Assembly: GCA_028281575.1 (NCBI GenBank)
Contig: JANQJP010000002.1
Location: 34,744 to 98,743, forward strand
DNA from: Cellvibrionaceae bacterium
GTDB taxonomy: Bacteria > Pseudomonadota > Gammaproteobacteria > Pseudomonadales > Cellvibrionaceae
DNA length: 64,000 bases
Reading direction: 5' to 3'
Below, piece by piece: positions 46,355 through 55,023 of this stretch (position 1 is its first letter; every line of letters begins with the position of its first letter). The notes below the pieces were generated by a model. It was not told where the DNA came from and did no database searches. It was given only the letters and a program-made list of their open reading frames with translations. A program made the position numbers and the translations under genes.

Positions 46355-46807
46355 GTGAATCGAAACGTAAAATTAAATACAGGCTTTAGCCTTATCGAGT
46401 TGCTGGTCGGAATTGCTATTGTTGCTATTTTGGCGTCAGTGGCGTTCTCGTCTTATTCAAATTCAATGCAAAAGTCACGGCGTACGGATGCTAAAAGCAC
46501 CTTGCTGCAAATTGCCGCTTTACAAGAAAAGCAGTATTTTCAAAATAATGTTTACACCACGGACATTCAAAACCTGTTTGGAAGCACAGATTCGACGGAC
46601 GGCTTTTATGATATTACTGTGACCGTTGATGAAAGTGACACTGGTTGTCAGGGTGATGGCTCATGCTTTGTGCTCACAGCGACTGCAGATGCGACCAGTC
46701 CTCAGTTTGACGATACCGCTTGCAGAAGCTTTACTCTGGCGAATACGGGCTTACAGCAAGCGTTTGACAGTACAGGTGCAGAAGATAAAGAAGGTGTGTG
46801 TTGGTAA
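46355..46807 (+). CDS. pilE: Type IV pilin-like protein PilE
   Basis: A 150-residue pilin with leader MNRNVKLNTG|FSLIELLVGIAIVAILASVAF and Glu5. The helix continues into YSNSMQKSRRTDAKSTLLQIAALQEKQYF, a PilE hallmark. Four cysteines near the end can form disulfides (GCQGDGSCF, ACRSF, VCW). The start codon is GTG, five bases after the pilY1 stop. It is last in the operon and faces another pilin gene. Confidence 0.9.
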   Translation: MNRNVKLNTGFSLIELLVGIAIVAILASVAFSSYSNSMQKSRRTDAKSTLLQIAALQEKQYFQNNVYTTDIQNLFGSTDSTDGFYDITVTVDESDTGCQGDGSCFVLTATADATSPQFDDTACRSFTLANTGLQQAFDSTGAEDKEGVCW

Positions 46808-46815
46808 GCAATTTG

Positions 46816-47367
46816 TTACGAGCAACTTAGTGCTTTTCCATTGGTATCTTCAATAACGCCATCTTTATTTTTGTCAGTGCCGCGATAAGGTCGTCCCACT
46901 CGGTTCCACGTAACTCGATTGTAGTGTTGTGCTTTTTGCGACTCAGGACAAAAAACCATACTGCCTGTCCATGATGTTTGCCCATTTGGTTCAAAAAAGA
47001 AGTAATTTTTCCCAAAAGCCATTCTTGACCATATATAAGAATTTCCTAATGAAAGCTGTTTGATATGCACAATTTCAGACGCGCTTGGTGCTTTATCGCC
47101 ATTCTTATCATGGAATAGGATTAAGTTTTTTGACCAATACTTTGAGCATGTTTGTTGATCATTACTCCCACACATATATATTCTTTCTCTCTTTCGAACA
47201 GACAAGTCTCGCCCCGCTTGATAAAAGCGGTATATATCGGCGATGGTTGCATCAGATCGTTGATGTTCTATGAAGGGGGATAAACTCGGTGTTGCGCTAG
47301 AAATCAAGATTGCGACGATTGCGATCACAATGAGTAGTTCAATAAGTGACATTCCTTGATGTTTCAT
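46816..47367 (-). CDS. Second GspH/FimT-like minor pilin, opposite strand
   Basis: A 183-residue prepilin with a very short leader, MKHQG|MSLIELLIVIAIVAILISSA, Glu5 present. The globular part follows the FimT plan (YQAGRDLSVRKRERIYMCGS, NLILFHDKNGD, FFFEPNGQTSWTGSMVFCPE). Its ATG (47365-47367) has GGAGG a few bases upstream. It has its own promoter and ends 8 bases from pilE. The sequence is clearly different from FimT at 39121, so it may be an alternative operon-independent priming pilin or serve a DNA-uptake role; both are inferences. Confidence 0.87.
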   Translation of the reverse strand: MKHQGMSLIELLIVIAIVAILISSATPSLSPFIEHQRSDATIADIYRFYQAGRDLSVRKRERIYMCGSNDQQTCSKYWSKNLILFHDKNGDKAPSASEIVHIKQLSLGNSYIWSRMAFGKNYFFFEPNGQTSWTGSMVFCPESQKAQHYNRVTWNRVGRPYRGTDKNKDGVIEDTNGKALSCS

Positions 47368-47452
47368 CAGAGCCTCCATGCTCAAAGATAATAAAACGAC
47401 TTTCTGGTGTCGCAGCACCTTCCATGATGCTGAGTCAAGACTACCGGCAAAA

Positions 47453-47481
47453 AATATAGGGAAAAAGTGGCAATCTGACAA
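47453..47481 (-). promoter_or_regulatory. Sigma-70 promoter for the second FimT-like gene
   Basis: On the minus strand: TTGTCA (47476-47481), 17-base spacer, TATATT (47453-47458). This predicts a start near 47446 and a leader of about 80 nt to the ATG at 47367. Confidence 0.6.
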
Positions 47482-47527
47482 ATATGTTGTAGGAAATTGA
47501 CCAGTGTCGTTGGTTCACCATTGACTT

Positions 47528-48895
47528 TCAGTCGCTATCTTCATCAGCGAGTCCAAGCTTGCTGAGGCGATACCTAAATGATCTAAAGGTGATACCCAGA
47601 GTTTTCGCTGCGTTTGTTTTATTCCAACGGTCGTTTTCGAGCGCATCCTGTAAAATTTCTTTTTCTATTTCCGCCAGATAATCGTCTATAGAAGCGTAAC
47701 TTAGCGCCCGTTTAAAATGGCTGCCAGTGGGTGCCGCTGGAATGTTTGCGTGAGATTTGGCTTCGGAGAGTTGCAGGTCGCCGGCGTCTATCGTTTGATT
47801 TTCACAAAGGGTAAGTGCACGCTCAAGAATGTTCTCAAGTTCGCGGACATTTCCAGGGAAAGTGTAATGTTCGAGTTTTTCAATTGCCGCCTTGGTTATT
47901 TCAGTATTTCCTGACCCCAGGCTTTGATCTAAGTTTTGCAGTATGTGTTGGGTGAGTTGGGCAATGTCATCAGCGCGATCGCGCAGCGGTGGCACATCCA
48001 ATTGGATGACGTTTAGCCTGTAAAATAAGTCTTGTCGAAATTCACCGCGGTCAACAAGTGCTTGTAAGTTTTTATGTGTTGCACACAAGATGCGCACATC
48101 AATGGCATTTTCGTGTTGTGAACCGACCGGACGAATAGCTTTCTCTTGAATAGCCCGCAACATTTTTACTTGCATAGACAGCGGTAGATCTGCAACTTCA
48201 TCTAAGAAAAGTGTGCCACCATTTGCCGCTTGAAAAAGGCCTTCGCTATCACGATTTGCTCCGGTAAATGCCCCTTTTTTATAGCCAAAAAATTCGCTTT
48301 CCACCAACTCTGAAGGAATAGCACCGCAATTTACCGGTACGAAGGGCCCTTGCACGCGGGGCCCTAACTTATGGATGGAACGCGCAACTAACTCCTTGCC
48401 GCTTCCAGACTCGCCGGAAATATAGACGGGTGCCTGAGAACGCGCGAGTTTTTTTATGGCCTCATTTAATCGAGCGACAGTGGGTGAGTTGCCCACAATA
48501 TCGATTGTTTGATCCTCGTCCGCAATTTGGCTCGACGAAGCTGCAGACATGACAAGCTGCCGCAGTGCGTTGAGGTCCACTGGTTTGTTAATAAAATCAA
48601 AAGCGCCGGCTTTCATGGCTTCAATCGCGATATCCATATTGCCGTGAGCCGTGATAACGGCGACGGGTAGCTTTGGATAATCCCGCTGTATAAGTTCGAC
48701 GATATCGAGGCCATTGCCATCGGGCAGGCGCATGTCAGTGAGGCAAATATTGTATGTTTCGCGTGTCAAAAAATTCTTTGCGGTGGCAACATCTTTTGCT
48801 GGATCGCAGTCTATACCCATACGCAACAGCGTCAGGGATAACAGCTCGCGAATATCGGGTTCATCGTCGACAACAAGTGCTCTTAGGTTTTTCAT
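47528..48895 (-). CDS. pilR: Sigma-54-dependent response regulator PilR
   Basis: A 455-residue NtrC-type activator. The receiver domain has the phosphorylated Asp in CLTDMRLPDG (about residue 54). The AAA+ domain has GESGSGKELVA and the sigma-54 contact loop GAFTGA (KKGAFTGANRD), and R-finger region follows. The C-terminal Fis-type helix-turn-helix includes WNKTNAAKTLGITFRSFRYRLSKLG. It is 4 bases downstream of pilS. In known systems PilR activates pilA; pilA is not in this window. Confidence 0.94.
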   Translation of the reverse strand: MKNLRALVVDDEPDIRELLSLTLLRMGIDCDPAKDVATAKNFLTRETYNICLTDMRLPDGNGLDIVELIQRDYPKLPVAVITAHGNMDIAIEAMKAGAFDFINKPVDLNALRQLVMSAASSSQIADEDQTIDIVGNSPTVARLNEAIKKLARSQAPVYISGESGSGKELVARSIHKLGPRVQGPFVPVNCGAIPSELVESEFFGYKKGAFTGANRDSEGLFQAANGGTLFLDEVADLPLSMQVKMLRAIQEKAIRPVGSQHENAIDVRILCATHKNLQALVDRGEFRQDLFYRLNVIQLDVPPLRDRADDIAQLTQHILQNLDQSLGSGNTEITKAAIEKLEHYTFPGNVRELENILERALTLCENQTIDAGDLQLSEAKSHANIPAAPTGSHFKRALSYASIDDYLAEIEKEILQDALENDRWNKTNAAKTLGITFRSFRYRLSKLGLADEDSD

Positions 48896-48899
48896 AATG

Positions 48900-50492
48900 T
48901 TACTGCATGCGTTGGTGATGAGAGAAGTCTAGCCGAAAACAGGTTTTATTGTCTGAAGTTCGACGGTAGTGCAGTGATGCGTGATTAATTTCCGCGAGCT
49001 CTTTACAGATGTACAAACCTAAACCAGAACCCTTATCATCGGTCGTAAAAAAAGGCTCATAAATTTCGTTAATGTGTTTTTGGGGAATGCCCGGACCGGA
49101 ATCCACTATTTCGACATAAGTTTTATGGTCATTACTTTGTTCCCCTGCAATCACTTCCACCGCTGATTCTCCGTTATTCGTACTGCTAAATCGTAAACCA
49201 TTTTCTACGAGGTTGGTCAGAATTTGGCGCAAATGGGTCGGATCGAACTTAATATACAGCGCATTTTTTTTAATGTTTAGTTGGATATTTTTTTCGCGCG
49301 AACTTTTGAGTTCATTGATAAACCCTGGCAGCCAAAGGCTTATATCGAGTTGTTCGGGATGCGGTTCTCTTCTGCGTGACAATGCCAAGGTGTTCTCGAC
49401 AATTTCATTTACTCTGCGACTATTATTCAAAATAATTTCAGCCATTCGCTGATCTGATTTCGGTAGCGAGTCAGACTCATCCAAAAGTTGCGCGGCATGT
49501 GAAATTGCGCCTAATGGATTGCGAATTTCATGCGCAATACTTGCCGCAAGCCGTCCCAGTGATGCCAATTTTAATTGCTGGGCCTGCTGACGAATAGCTG
49601 CATAATCCTCGAGGTAGAATATATTTTTTTGGATGTCACCAGAATCCAAGTGAGCAACATTTACCCGAATATCCATTCCAGGACGAATCTTGAGTACGGT
49701 AGATTTCTTTCGGTTTACTGTACTTTCCCAGTCTTTTAATAGCGGCAGTAGTTCACGTAAGTCTGCCAAATATGTCCCATAGAGTTTTTTGTCTCTGGGT
49801 AAATCGAGCATCAATTTTGCCGAAGCATTCATTAATTCAATTCTTAAATCATTATCAGTGACAATAACACCAGTTTGCATACGGGTAACGATGTTCTGCG
49901 CGATTTCGAGTAAGTTTTTTACCTGGCGGGCTTGCGCTTCCGATTGTGCACTCGCTTTACGCAGTTTGTCGCTAAGGTAGCCTAAGGCGATCGTCGTCGC
50001 AAAAATGAGAATGCCTAAAGTCCCACTCGTAAATATGTGTTTACTCAAATCTGATCTAAAACGAGAGAGATAAACGGTGTCAACGATGATGACAATGGTG
50101 ATAGTTGCGGCGTATGCCAGCGCCAATTGTCGCTGCACAAAAATAGTAACTGTCGCCGCACTGATAATAAGTAAATAACCGAGACCACTTTCGATACCAC
50201 CACTGGCGTGGATCAAAATAAGCAGTGCGATGATGTCTATCCAAAGCAAAGTGCCTATGCGTCTGCGCGACGAGCGAAGTGCTGAGGCTGGAAAAGCAAA
50301 TAAAGTGGCAAGTGTGGAGCCGAAATAAATAATACTGGCCCAAAAATAGAGCTGCCCAAACCCAACGCCCAAAACATTCGCTGCCAGGCCGGAGGAGAAC
50401 ATCGTAAATAGCAAACCACTCAGTACTACCCGGTAATACAGGTATACCTGCAAGGTTTGAATATTATGATCATAATTGTTTGCTGAATTCAT
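48900..50492 (-). CDS. pilS: Sensor histidine kinase PilS
   Basis: A 530-residue kinase with six N-terminal membrane segments (about residues 20-185), a linker, and a PAS domain with NLLEIAQNIVTRMQTGVIVTD. The phosphoacceptor His sits in SIAHEIRNPLGAISHAAQ, and the ATP-binding N, G1 and G2 boxes follow (NLVENGLRFS, DSGPGIP, GSGLGLYI). It partners PilR. I use the ATG at 50490-50492; a TTG at 50528 would add 12 residues. It is divergent from nadE. Confidence 0.93.
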   Translation of the reverse strand: MNSANNYDHNIQTLQVYLYYRVVLSGLLFTMFSSGLAANVLGVGFGQLYFWASIIYFGSTLATLFAFPASALRSSRRRIGTLLWIDIIALLILIHASGGIESGLGYLLIISAATVTIFVQRQLALAYAATITIVIIVDTVYLSRFRSDLSKHIFTSGTLGILIFATTIALGYLSDKLRKASAQSEAQARQVKNLLEIAQNIVTRMQTGVIVTDNDLRIELMNASAKLMLDLPRDKKLYGTYLADLRELLPLLKDWESTVNRKKSTVLKIRPGMDIRVNVAHLDSGDIQKNIFYLEDYAAIRQQAQQLKLASLGRLAASIAHEIRNPLGAISHAAQLLDESDSLPKSDQRMAEIILNNSRRVNEIVENTLALSRRREPHPEQLDISLWLPGFINELKSSREKNIQLNIKKNALYIKFDPTHLRQILTNLVENGLRFSSTNNGESAVEVIAGEQSNDHKTYVEIVDSGPGIPQKHINEIYEPFFTTDDKGSGLGLYICKELAEINHASLHYRRTSDNKTCFRLDFSHHQRMQ

Positions 50493-50558
50493 AAAGGACT
50501 TTGCTTCAGTCTTCGCTTTGGCGGACAATAGTTAATTTATCTTAAGTAGAGTAAGTAT

Positions 50559-52193
50559 ATGCCAATGCTGGCGATTGCCCTTGCCCAATTGAACCCGCTC
50601 GTAGGTGATATTGATCAAAATGCTGAAAAAATCATCGAATTTGCACAGCGTTTCGATGATAAATCAGACATCGATATCATTGTTTTCCCGGAACTGACAC
50701 TCACAGGCTATCCGCCTGAAGACCTTCTGCTGCGCCCAAGTTTAAGCATGCGAATTGAGCGCGCGATTGACCGTTTATGTAAAGCTGATTTACGTATGGC
50801 GCTCGTCGTAGGCTATCCGAAAACAATTGGCGGTCAATTATTTAATGTTGCGGGCGTTGTGAGTGGAGGTAGGGTTATCTTTGAATACGCTAAGTGTTGT
50901 TTGCCAAATTATCAGGTGTTTGACGAGAAACGTTATTTTGCTGAAGGCCATCAATCCGGTGTTTTTGAATTTAAAGGTTTCAGGTTAGGACTTTCGATTT
51001 GCGAAGATATTTGGGATGGTGCGCCAATAGATGAACTGAAAAGTGCCTGTGTAGATGCTGTACTGAATCTAAATGCGTCGCCATTTCATCAGGATAAACA
51101 AGCAGAGCGCGAGCACTTGTGTCGAGCGCGGGCGCGGCATATCAATGCCCCAATCTTTTACGTCAACCAGGTAGGTGGTCAAGATGAGCTCGTGTTTGAC
51201 GGGGGCTCGATGGTGGTTGACTGTCAAGGAGCTGTCGTCGCGCGTGCGCCGTTATTCGATGAATATTCACTCAGCGTGACAATCGATAAGCGTAGCCGCA
51301 AAGTGACGAGCGGAGACAGTTTACAGCCGCTTGAGCACGATGCACCTGACCTTCAGGTTTTATATCAGGCGCTGGCTCTCGGTGTGCGTGACTACGTGAG
51401 TAAGAACGGTTTTCGCGGCGTTGTCCTCGGTCTTTCTGGTGGTATTGATTCAGCGCTCACCTTAGCTGTAGCGGTCGACGCTCTGGGGGCGGAACGTGTG
51501 CAGGCAGTCATGATGCCGTTTCGCTACACCTCGGAAATGAGCCAGACGGACGCGGCGGATCAAGCGAAGCGCCTAAACGTCAGGTACCATTCGATCAACA
51601 TCGAGCCGATGTATAACGCGTTTGTGGACAGCCTTGCGACGCTGTTTGCAGATACGCCGAGGGATAAAACAGAAGAGAATATCCAAGCACGAAGCCGGGG
51701 TGTTTTGTTAATGGCGATATCCAATAAGCTCGGCTACCTCGTTTTGACGACGGGTAATAAGAGTGAGATGGCCGTGGGTTACGCGACGCTTTATGGCGAT
51801 ATGGCTGGTGGTTTGGATGTTCTCAAAGATGTGCCAAAAGTCACGGTATTTGAGCTCGCCCGGTTTCGCAATAGCGTGAGTCCGGTTATTCCTGAGAATG
51901 TGATTACACGGCCACCATCTGCGGAACTTGCACCAGACCAAAAAGACGAGGATTCGTTGCCGCCTTACGAAGTCCTCGATCAGATACTCGAGTTGTATGT
52001 AGAGCAGGACTGCAGCGCCGAAGCGATTGTCGAACGCGGTTTTGATCGGGAGGAGGTGCACAAAGTTTTGCGGATGGTAGATCTCAATGAATACAAGCGG
52101 CGGCAGGCGCCTATAGGTATTCGCCTGAGTAAACGCGCCTTTGGTCGAGACCGCCGCTACCCCATTACCAACGGTTGGAAAATTGGCGATTAA
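50559..52193 (+). CDS. nadE: Glutamine-dependent NAD+ synthase
   Basis: A 544-residue two-domain enzyme making NAD+ from nicotinate adenine dinucleotide. The N-terminal nitrilase-type glutaminase domain has its triad Glu45 (FPELTLTGYPPED), Lys112 (KCCLPN) and Cys148 (SICEDIWDG). The C-terminal synthetase domain contains the P-loop SGGIDS (293-298) and TTGNKSEMAVGYATLYGDMAG. Its stop overlaps the bamD stop by 4 bases on the other strand. Confidence 0.97.
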   Translation: MPMLAIALAQLNPLVGDIDQNAEKIIEFAQRFDDKSDIDIIVFPELTLTGYPPEDLLLRPSLSMRIERAIDRLCKADLRMALVVGYPKTIGGQLFNVAGVVSGGRVIFEYAKCCLPNYQVFDEKRYFAEGHQSGVFEFKGFRLGLSICEDIWDGAPIDELKSACVDAVLNLNASPFHQDKQAEREHLCRARARHINAPIFYVNQVGGQDELVFDGGSMVVDCQGAVVARAPLFDEYSLSVTIDKRSRKVTSGDSLQPLEHDAPDLQVLYQALALGVRDYVSKNGFRGVVLGLSGGIDSALTLAVAVDALGAERVQAVMMPFRYTSEMSQTDAADQAKRLNVRYHSINIEPMYNAFVDSLATLFADTPRDKTEENIQARSRGVLLMAISNKLGYLVLTTGNKSEMAVGYATLYGDMAGGLDVLKDVPKVTVFELARFRNSVSPVIPENVITRPPSAELAPDQKDEDSLPPYEVLDQILELYVEQDCSAEAIVERGFDREEVHKVLRMVDLNEYKRRQAPIGIRLSKRAFGRDRRYPITNGWKIGD

Positions 52194-53140
52194 CTCTCCA
52201 GCGGAGGTGGTTCGCTGATTTCAGTATCATCGGTATAAAAGGGGTTGTATTGCCTGCGAGTATCGAACTTTATTGTTGGTCGACTACCGAACAAGCCAAA
52301 GGTTAGGCGTCTGATGAGCGAGGGTTTTTCGTCGCGTCCGTAGCGGTAGTCAAATTCAGCTCCGTTAAGTGCAGGGTGGTCTGGGAAGTTGTACACCAGC
52401 ACTTTGGTTGCATCGTCCGACAGCTCCTGCATGCCTAATAAATGATAGGCCTGCGCCATAACTGCAAGTGCGTCGGGTACAGCGGGCGTTTCCTGCATGT
52501 TTTCTATCACCCATCTGCCTCTGTTTGCTGCTGCGAGGTAGGCGCCGCGTTTAAAATAGTAATTAGCGATATTAATTTCTGAGCGCGCCAGGCTGTTTCT
52601 CAAAAATGTCATGCGTTTTTTGGCATCGAGCGCGTAGGCGCTCTCGGGATATTCGTTGAGTAACTGCGCAAAATAGTTAAATGCATCTTTCGCGGTGCCG
52701 GGGTCTCTCTGTGTCACGTCAACCGGAAACACAGAGGCAAAGGCTGAGTCGTTGTGAAAGCTGGCAATGCCGCGCATATAGTAAGCATAATCAACGTTTC
52801 TATGCTGGGGGTGTAAACGAATGAAACGGTCTGATGCAGCGATAGATGCCTCGTATTCGCCAGCGCGAAAATACGCGTAAATCAATTCAAGCTGCGAGTG
52901 GTCGCCATAGGAACCGAAAGGAAAGTTTTCTTCTAAGGCCTGTAGCGTTTGAATAGCCAGTTCCCAGCTTGAGCTTTTAAGGTAGCGTTGAGCACGCTCG
53001 TAGACTTCTTGCTCAGAACCTTTTGCAGCTTTTTCTTCGTTTGAAGAACAGCCGGCAATGACAAAGGCGAGGGAAAACGCAACGATGGTAACGACCTGCT
53101 TTACTGCGCGTGCGAAGACTGGGATTAAATTGTTTTGCAT
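52190..53140 (-). CDS. bamD: Outer-membrane assembly lipoprotein BamD
   Basis: A 316-residue lipoprotein. Its lipobox VIAGC gives Cys31 as the lipidated residue. Five TPR-like repeats follow (YERAQRYLKSSSWELAIQTL, FPFGSYGDHSQLELIYAYF, PQHRNVDYAYYMRGIASFH), typical of BamD/ComL. It is essential for substrate handling with BamA (10750-13446). The C-terminal tail is longer than in E. coli (about 245 residues). It is divergent from rluD, a conserved arrangement. Confidence 0.96.
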   Translation of the reverse strand: MQNNLIPVFARAVKQVVTIVAFSLAFVIAGCSSNEEKAAKGSEQEVYERAQRYLKSSSWELAIQTLQALEENFPFGSYGDHSQLELIYAYFRAGEYEASIAASDRFIRLHPQHRNVDYAYYMRGIASFHNDSAFASVFPVDVTQRDPGTAKDAFNYFAQLLNEYPESAYALDAKKRMTFLRNSLARSEINIANYYFKRGAYLAAANRGRWVIENMQETPAVPDALAVMAQAYHLLGMQELSDDATKVLVYNFPDHPALNGAEFDYRYGRDEKPSLIRRLTFGLFGSRPTIKFDTRRQYNPFYTDDTEISEPPPLES

Positions 53141-53233
53141 TATCTAATATCAAAAGTTGAATCGAAGGCCCTGATTGCTTCACTATGCTGCCAATCGGGC
53201 CGGACAGTTTAATGAGCAAGTATCAGAAACACA

Positions 53234-54175
53234 ATGTCACCTAGAATAAACCAACGCGTCATCGTGCCGCGAACCTTAACCGGCACTCGCTTTGATCAAA
53301 TCGCCGCCGAATTGTTCCCGGACTACTCTCGTTCGCGTTTAAAGTCGTGGATTAACTCCGGCGAGCTGGTTGTCAATAGCCGCAAAGCGAAACCCAACAG
53401 CAAGCTGAGTGGCGGAGAGCTGCTTACTCTCGATGCTGAGCCCGAACAAAGCGAGCAGTGGTGTGCGGAAGATATCGATTTAGATATTGTTTTCGAAGAT
53501 CAGTGTCTCATGGTTGTTAACAAGCCCGTTGGCTTGGTTGTTCACCCAGCCGCAGGTAATTGGTCTGGCACGCTTATGAATGGTTTATTGTTTCATCGGC
53601 CAGAACTTGCGCATATACCCCGTGCCGGCATCGTTCATCGTCTCGATAAAGATACCTCGGGTTTAATGGTTGTATCACTTACCCTTGAAGCGCAACTTAG
53701 CCTGGTTGAACAGCTACAGGAGCGCAGCGTGGCGCGCACCTATCACGCTCTTGTCCATGGTGTGCCAAATAGACAGGGCAATGTCGACGAACCCATCGGC
53801 CGCCATCCGGCCCAGCGCACCAAAATGGCTGTCAGGGGGGCGGGAGCGAAGGAGGCACGGACCCATTACCAACTGCTGGACAGTTATCAAGACTTTAGTT
53901 TGATGCAACTCAAGCTTGAAACAGGTCGGACACATCAGATTCGCGTGCATATGGCGCATATGGGTTTTCCGCTCGTTGGTGATCAGGTCTACGGGCGCAA
54001 ATCGACAAAACGCGAACTTGAACGCCTACCTCTTGCCGGCAGCTTTGCGCGCCAAGCCCTGCATGCGAAAGCGCTTGGGCTCCGACATCCGGAGAGCAAT
54101 CAAACAATGAGTTGGGAGATTGACTTACCGAAAGATATGGATGACTTGCTAACTTATTTGCGGAGTAGCGGTTGA
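53234..54175 (+). CDS. rluD: 23S rRNA pseudouridine synthase RluD
   Basis: A 313-residue enzyme forming pseudouridines 1911, 1915 and 1917 in helix 69 of 23S rRNA. An N-terminal S4 domain (SRSRLKSWINSGELVVN) is followed by the catalytic motif HRLDKDTSGLMVV and the closing GRTHQIRVHMAHMGFPLVGD. It overlaps pgeF by 4 bases; the bamD/rluD-pgeF-clpB arrangement is conserved in Gammaproteobacteria. Confidence 0.97.
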   Translation: MSPRINQRVIVPRTLTGTRFDQIAAELFPDYSRSRLKSWINSGELVVNSRKAKPNSKLSGGELLTLDAEPEQSEQWCAEDIDLDIVFEDQCLMVVNKPVGLVVHPAAGNWSGTLMNGLLFHRPELAHIPRAGIVHRLDKDTSGLMVVSLTLEAQLSLVEQLQERSVARTYHALVHGVPNRQGNVDEPIGRHPAQRTKMAVRGAGAKEARTHYQLLDSYQDFSLMQLKLETGRTHQIRVHMAHMGFPLVGDQVYGRKSTKRELERLPLAGSFARQALHAKALGLRHPESNQTMSWEIDLPKDMDDLLTYLRSSG

Positions 54176-54945
54176 TCTTTCTCGTACCTGAACGGCCCGT
54201 GCTGCCATGCGGGGTCAATATTGCGATTAGCACCCGTCTGGGTGGTACTAGCACGACGCCTTATGCCAGTTTAAATATGGGCACCCATGTCGGTGACGCG
54301 CCTGAGCGCGTAGCGGCGAACCATCAGATCTTCGCCAACGCGTTGGCGCAGCGTTTTGGCAATGCTCCCCATCTAAACTGGCTCTCTCAGGTCCATGGCA
54401 CGAATATCGTCACCGTTAAGCAACAGTTTAAGCAACTTACCGAAGCAGACGGCGCTTACACTCAGGAAGCCGGTCAAGTTTGTGCGGTGCTCACGGCAGA
54501 TTGTCTACCAGTGCTGCTGTGCAGTGACGATGGCAGTGAAGTTGCTGCAGTGCATGCCGGATGGCGGGGTTTGGCGCAGGGGATTCTTGCGTGGGCACTC
54601 GCTAAGTTCCGATCCCCGCCAAATAAACTTATGTGTTATCTGGGGCCAGCTATTTCGCAGCGGGCGTTCCAAGTGGGTAGTGACGTGGTTGCCGCATTTA
54701 AACGTGCGGAATCGGAACGAAGCTTCGCCGAGTCAGCGTCGCTGGCATTTGTAGATGATGTGAATGAGCCGGGTAAGCACTTTGCAGATATATACAGGTT
54801 GGCGAGGTCTGAATTGTATGGCTTGGGGGTGAACGATATTGCGGGAGGGCAATTCTGCACCTATCTTGATGAGCAACGCTTTTTTTCTTACCGGCGCGAT
54901 GGCGTTAGCGGGCGCATGGCGAGCATGATTTGGATCAATGCCTAG
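54172..54945 (+). CDS. pgeF: YfiH/PgeF-family polyphenol oxidase-fold protein
   Basis: A 257-residue protein of the YfiH family. In E. coli it edits wrongly made peptidoglycan precursors carrying L-Ser; related proteins act on purine nucleosides. Conserved ligands are visible in LSQVHGTNIVTV, TADCLPVLLC, VHAGWRGLAQG and CTYLDEQRFFSYRRDG. The start is a TTG overlapping the rluD stop, with GGAG 6 bases upstream. Confidence 0.93.
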   Translation: MIFLVPERPVLPCGVNIAISTRLGGTSTTPYASLNMGTHVGDAPERVAANHQIFANALAQRFGNAPHLNWLSQVHGTNIVTVKQQFKQLTEADGAYTQEAGQVCAVLTADCLPVLLCSDDGSEVAAVHAGWRGLAQGILAWALAKFRSPPNKLMCYLGPAISQRAFQVGSDVVAAFKRAESERSFAESASLAFVDDVNEPGKHFADIYRLARSELYGLGVNDIAGGQFCTYLDEQRFFSYRRDGVSGRMASMIWINA

Positions 54946-54958
54946 GGTCGGTGCTAGT

Positions 54959-54985
54959 CTTGTTATTCATGGTTCAGCCCCAACC
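54959..54985 (+). promoter_or_regulatory. Possible heat-shock (sigma-32) promoter for clpB
   Basis: CTTGTTA starts at 54959 and CCCCAACC lies at 54978-54985, with 12 bases between them, resembling the sigma-32 pattern CTTGAAA...CCCCAT. It is 38 bases before the clpB ATG. The match is partial. Confidence 0.4.
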
Positions 54986-55023
54986 TACGCTTGTAACTAA
55001 CGATATTTCGAGGTTGTTTATCC

